Assembly (NCBI GenBank): GCA_900551305.1
Contig: URVK01000051.1
Coordinates: forward strand, 1-8,888
Length of the DNA: 8,888 nt
Direction: 5' to 3'
DNA from: an uncultured Collinsella sp.
GTDB lineage: Bacteria; Actinomycetota; Coriobacteriia; Coriobacteriales; Coriobacteriaceae
The notes under the pieces are model-generated. The model was not told where the DNA came from and did no database searches. It saw only the letters and a program-made list of their open reading frames with translations. Shown here one piece after another: positions 6,063 through 8,888 of this stretch (position 1 is the first letter of the stretch; each line of letters starts with the position of its first letter). A program made the position numbers and the translations under genes.

Positions 6063-7196
6063 ATGCAGCATTCGAATCATCGCACCGCAGCGCTCATTGC
6101 GTCGAAGCCGGCTCGTATCATCACGAGCGCCGCGCTCGCCGTTGCGCTGACGGCCACGCCGATGCTCTCCCCCGTTGCGGCGTATGCCGCCTCGCAGGCA
6201 ACGCAGGACCAGCTTTCCGCAGCCCAGCAGAAGATCGAAGCCGCCACGAGCGCCTACAACGACGCCCGCACCAAACTAGATGACCTGCAAAAGCAGATTG
6301 ACTCCAATGAGGCAAGCATCGAGGAAATCGAGGCTAAGCTTCCCGAGCAGCAGGCCAAGGCAAGCTCCGCCATGCGCGATCTGTATAAGTATCAGAAGGG
6401 CACCAACCCCATCGTGAGCTTCCTGGTCAACGCGCAGAGCCTGGGTGAGTTCATCACGACCTGCAAATACACCAACCAGATCACGAGCTCGAGCGTCGAC
6501 GAGATCGAACAGCTCAATAACATGCAAACCGAACTCGAACAGAACAAGGCTGAGCTCCAGCAGGCCAAGTCTCAGCTTGAGGCAGAGCAGAAAAACGCCG
6601 AGGATGCGCTGGCGCAGGCCCAGCAGCTCCGCAGCGAGGCACAGGCAAAAGCCGAGCAGGAAAATGCCGCCGAGCTTGCCAAGCTTGAGGCCGATAAGGC
6701 CGCTGCCGCTGAGAAGCTCTCGGGCGAGGGCGTGAGCGGCAGCAATTCCAGCAGCCAGGCCACTAACACCAACACCACCATCGACACCACGGTGAACAAC
6801 GCCAATACCGGTAGCTCCGATTACGATTCGTTCATTAATGAGTGGACGAGCCGCATCGACAATTATCTCGCCGGCTCCCCCATGGCAGGCCAGGGCTATA
6901 ACTTTGCCGTCGCCGCTTGGAATACCGGTGTCGACCCCCGTTGGTCCCCCGCCATCGCCTGCATCGAGAGCACCAAGGGTGCTTATTGCGCCAATTCTTA
7001 CAACGCCTGGGGCTGGAGTGCCCGCGGCGGCGGTTGGCGCAGCTTTGGCAGCTGGAGCGAGGGCATCTCCGCTCACGTTGCCTATCTGGGCGCCAACTAC
7101 GGCTCCACCCTTACCCCGGCTGCGGCCAAAAAGTACTGCCCGCCCACGTGGCAGGACTGGTACAACAAAGTCGCCGCTCAGATGAACCGCATCTAA
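6063..7196 (+). CDS. Secreted coiled-coil protein with lysozyme-like domain, probable peptidoglycan hydrolase
   Basis: The product is 377 residues. A signal peptide is clear: basic start, hydrophobic core at about 19-35 and a likely cut after VAAYA (residue 42). Residues 45-220 form a long coiled coil broken by a short non-coiled segment with YKYQKGTNPIVSFLVNAQSL (108-127). This is the pattern of the N-terminal domain of PcsB/CwlO-type hydrolases, which are commonly controlled by FtsEX. A Ser/Asn/Thr-rich linker (221-253) leads to the C-terminal domain (254-377). That domain contains IACIESTKGAYCANSYNAWG (298-317), then FGSWSEGISAHVAYL and KKYCPPTWQDWYNKV. E302 is the likely catalytic acid of a lysozyme-like fold. 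C300 and C309 could form a disulfide. The ATG at 6063 is preferred over TTG at 6048 because AGAGGG lies five bases upstream. The bond cut (muramidase, glucosaminidase or transglycosylase) cannot be told. Confidence 0.8.
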   Translation: MQHSNHRTAALIASKPARIITSAALAVALTATPMLSPVAAYAASQATQDQLSAAQQKIEAATSAYNDARTKLDDLQKQIDSNEASIEEIEAKLPEQQAKASSAMRDLYKYQKGTNPIVSFLVNAQSLGEFITTCKYTNQITSSSVDEIEQLNNMQTELEQNKAELQQAKSQLEAEQKNAEDALAQAQQLRSEAQAKAEQENAAELAKLEADKAAAAEKLSGEGVSGSNSSSQATNTNTTIDTTVNNANTGSSDYDSFINEWTSRIDNYLAGSPMAGQGYNFAVAAWNTGVDPRWSPAIACIESTKGAYCANSYNAWGWSARGGGWRSFGSWSEGISAHVAYLGANYGSTLTPAAAKKYCPPTWQDWYNKVAAQMNRI

Positions 7197-7206
7197 GTGC
7201 AACTGC

Positions 7207-7236
7207 AAAGGGCCCCAATGGGGCCCTTTTTCTTTT
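7207..7236 (+). terminator. Intrinsic terminator of the hydrolase gene
   Basis: AAAGGGCCCC (7207-7216) pairs perfectly with GGGGCCCTTT (7220-7229) around a three-base loop, and is followed by a T-rich run to 7236. It begins 10 bases after the hydrolase stop. The kinase on the other strand ends at 7235, so the two convergent genes share this site; the reverse strand has a much poorer T tract. Confidence 0.95.
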
Positions 7237-8614
7237 AGGTAGCGGAGGTATCGACGACGCCGGTCGCATTGGCAACCGCGACTATGACGATCATGCATAG
7301 GAGCAGCACACCCAATGCCTTGAGCCAGAGTTTCGCGAGCTTCTTGCCGCGATAGCTGTCGAGCAGTGCGAATCGCCGACGAAGACGGCGCTTATCGAGC
7401 AGCGCAAAATGCATAAGCACCATAAGGCCATCGACAAAGAAAAAATACTCGATTATGAGAAGCCACGTCGGGTAGCTTTGGTTTGCTCCCGTGGGGTGAA
7501 AGACGGCAAAGTGACTTCCGGCAAAGAACACAAGCAGCGAGAAGAAGACGAGCGTATTCCAAATGCGCCCCAGAGACTCCGGAACGCGAGAGAGCAGACC
7601 GCATGCAGTGGAGGCGGCAGGCCTAGGAAGCCCTGTGGGGTTCTGGAGCCCTTGGGGCGTCAACACCGTCTCCGAGGCCGGAGTACGGACAAGCACAGGC
7701 GCAGGAGGCCGCACGGGGCGACTTAGATCGTATGCCGCGCGCGTCGCCCGTCCCAACGCTTCCGCGCTCGCAAAACGCTTGGCCGGGTCGAGCGCCATCG
7801 ACATGCAGACGGCATCGGCAAGTGGAGTGGGAATGCCGCATGCCTCACATTGCTCGCGCATGTCGAGCCCTGGTTTAGGGTCGACTCCCGTCAAGCAAAA
7901 GAACAACAGGGCCCCAAGTGCGTAGACATCGCTGCGCACACTCGTCTGCCCAAACCCATACTGCTCGGGCGGCGCATAGGGTCGCGTGCCAAACTTGACG
8001 GTGTCAGCATCGGCGCCATCGCGCCATACGCGCGCGATCCCCAGGTCGATAATCACCAGCGATGAAAATGTCAGGCCGTCATCAGGCGTATAGTTGGCAC
8101 CTGTCACGATGATATTCGACGGCTTGAGGTCGCGATGGATCACCGGCGCCGACGTCTCCCCCACCATTGCAAAACCGGCATGGAGCTCGCCCACGGCATC
8201 GCATAGGGCAGGATACAATTCACGCGCATAATCGGGGGTGGCTCCCAGACGGTCCACCAGCGCCCCGAGTGTCTCCCCTTCGATGTATTCCATAACCACG
8301 TTGAGCTCGTCGCCCACACGACGACAATCGACGATTCTGGGCAGGTGCTCAAAACGCCTGCCTGCCCGCTGAGCGGCAAACAGACGCTCGTATGCCCCGC
8401 CGATTTGAGCCGAAGCATCGATGCGTTTACGAACAAAGGGACCGAGCGAACCACCGCCGGCTCCTTCAAAGTACACGAGCTCGGTTGTTTCAACGGACGA
8501 GCGCTTAAGTACACGCTCCACGCGATAGCTGTCGTCGCGATCGAGCGACGCCAGGTGCTCGGCAAGCGCTGCGGTCAGCTCGTCAACGGAATATGTTGGG
8601 CTCTGAATATCCAT
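7235..8614 (-). CDS. Membrane-anchored PknB-like serine/threonine protein kinase
   Basis: The product is about 459 residues. The kinase domain covers roughly 30-295. FVRKRID holds the ATP-anchoring lysine (K63). IHRDLKPSNIIV (159-170) is the catalytic loop with D162 and N167, and IIDLGIAR (188-195) is the metal site, DLG in place of DFG. GTRPYAPPEQYG (209-220) replaces the APE segment, and SDVYALGALLF follows. The glycine-rich loop near 40-60 is not canonical (RSSVETTELVYFEGAGGGS). A proline-rich linker (about 300-340) leads to three hydrophobic segments near 351-371, 382-402 and 431-450, so the kinase domain should face the cytoplasm with no PASTA or other sensor repeats. Start choice is uncertain: ATG 8614 has GGAGG only two bases away, and in-frame ATGs at 8623 and 8626 or GTG at 8644 are alternatives. 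Substrate unknown; it follows a small helical-domain gene on the same strand. Confidence 0.88.
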   Translation of the reverse strand: MDIQSPTYSVDELTAALAEHLASLDRDDSYRVERVLKRSSVETTELVYFEGAGGGSLGPFVRKRIDASAQIGGAYERLFAAQRAGRRFEHLPRIVDCRRVGDELNVVMEYIEGETLGALVDRLGATPDYARELYPALCDAVGELHAGFAMVGETSAPVIHRDLKPSNIIVTGANYTPDDGLTFSSLVIIDLGIARVWRDGADADTVKFGTRPYAPPEQYGFGQTSVRSDVYALGALLFFCLTGVDPKPGLDMREQCEACGIPTPLADAVCMSMALDPAKRFASAEALGRATRAAYDLSRPVRPPAPVLVRTPASETVLTPQGLQNPTGLPRPAASTACGLLSRVPESLGRIWNTLVFFSLLVFFAGSHFAVFHPTGANQSYPTWLLIIEYFFFVDGLMVLMHFALLDKRRLRRRFALLDSYRGKKLAKLWLKALGVLLLCMIVIVAVANATGVVDTSAT

Positions 8615-8712
8615 AGCCTCCATCATAGCGCAGGGCGCAGACACCCCATGGCATCCGCGCCCCGTTCGTTTGCATCGTTGTTCGGCAGCTACGCCGGCTC
8701 AGATATCAGCCG

Positions 8713-8888
8713 CTAACTCACCGTCTCCTCGCCAAAGCGATACAGCTCCTCGTTGACCTTTTGGAGGCTGCACCCGCGATCGATGCAAAAAATGATAATC
8801 GCATCGCGGCGGGCCTTGCAGTTAAGGACGCTTACCCCGGCAGCCGTCAGCGCACGGTTGGTTTCTTTGAGCGTCAGCGCCATCGCAA
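8713..8888 (-). CDS. C-terminal part of a small helical-domain protein (partial or 56 residues)
   Basis: From an ATG at 8883 the frame gives 56 residues to a TAG at 8713-8715, but the frame is also open to the window edge, so this may be the tail of a longer protein. The sequence has two similar halves: LTLKETNRALTAAGVSVL and RRDAIIIFCIDRGCSLQKVN, then EELYRFGEET. This looks like an all-helical HTH-like tail seen, as I recall, at the C-terminus of Firmicutes and actinobacterial regulatory proteins, with the pattern ETN-x-x-L-x-x-AG and later RDA-x-I-x-x-x-x-x-x-G-x-SL-x-x-VN. No name can be given. It lies about 100 bases upstream of the kinase, same strand, and may be co-transcribed. The gap holds small dyads (GGGCGC/GCGCCC) but no convincing promoter. 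Confidence 0.6.
   Translation of the reverse strand, partial: AMALTLKETNRALTAAGVSVLNCKARRDAIIIFCIDRGCSLQKVNEELYRFGEETVS

Noticed and set aside
6276..7298. A 340-codon open frame opposite the secreted hydrolase
   Set aside because: Leucine/glycine-rich antisense product of a repetitive coiled-coil gene; it crosses the terminator and shows no family features.

Overview
The window is GC-rich, densely coded bacterial DNA. Gene content, codon choice and family resemblances suggest a gut actinobacterium of the Coriobacteriia, most likely Collinsella or a close relative. This is an inference from the sequence; no database search was run. No rRNA, tRNA, CRISPR array, insertion sequence or phage gene was seen.

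Left part (1-2885, + strand): an energy-coupling-factor (ECF) vitamin or micronutrient importer. The last 18 codons of a probable substrate-binding S component are followed by a 212-base spacer full of dyad symmetry. Next come a fused two-domain ATPase and the transmembrane T component, whose start overlaps the ATPase end. The ATPase reading frame is broken by an apparent one-base insertion near 1435, between Walker A and the Q-loop of its second domain. The importer ends at a strong terminator that faces a second terminator serving the opposing operon.

Middle left (2886-5195, - strand): an ATP-grasp ligase strongly resembling enterococcal D-aspartate ligase (Asl) is followed 84 bases later by an Asp/Glu-family racemase. 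Together they look like a module that makes D-aspartate and attaches it to a peptidoglycan precursor as a cross-bridge. The octamer TTGCGCAA sits 7-8 bases after the -10-like hexamer of each gene, suggesting common control.

Middle right (5196-7236, + strand): a stand-alone MOSC-domain protein, then a regulatory region with three related palindromic half-sites (TTGAACT/TCAAGTT type). After this lies a secreted protein with a signal peptide, a long PcsB/CwlO-like coiled coil and a C-terminal lysozyme-like domain, probably a cell-wall hydrolase. It ends with a textbook intrinsic terminator.

Right end (7235-8888, - strand): a membrane-anchored PknB-like Ser/Thr protein kinase with three predicted C-terminal transmembrane helices. 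It is preceded by the C-terminal part of a small helical-domain protein that continues off the window or begins at its very edge.

Three of the units (D-Asp ligase/racemase, coiled-coil hydrolase, membrane kinase) plausibly concern the cell envelope, though the kinase's target is unknown. No gap without a gene exceeds 300 bases.
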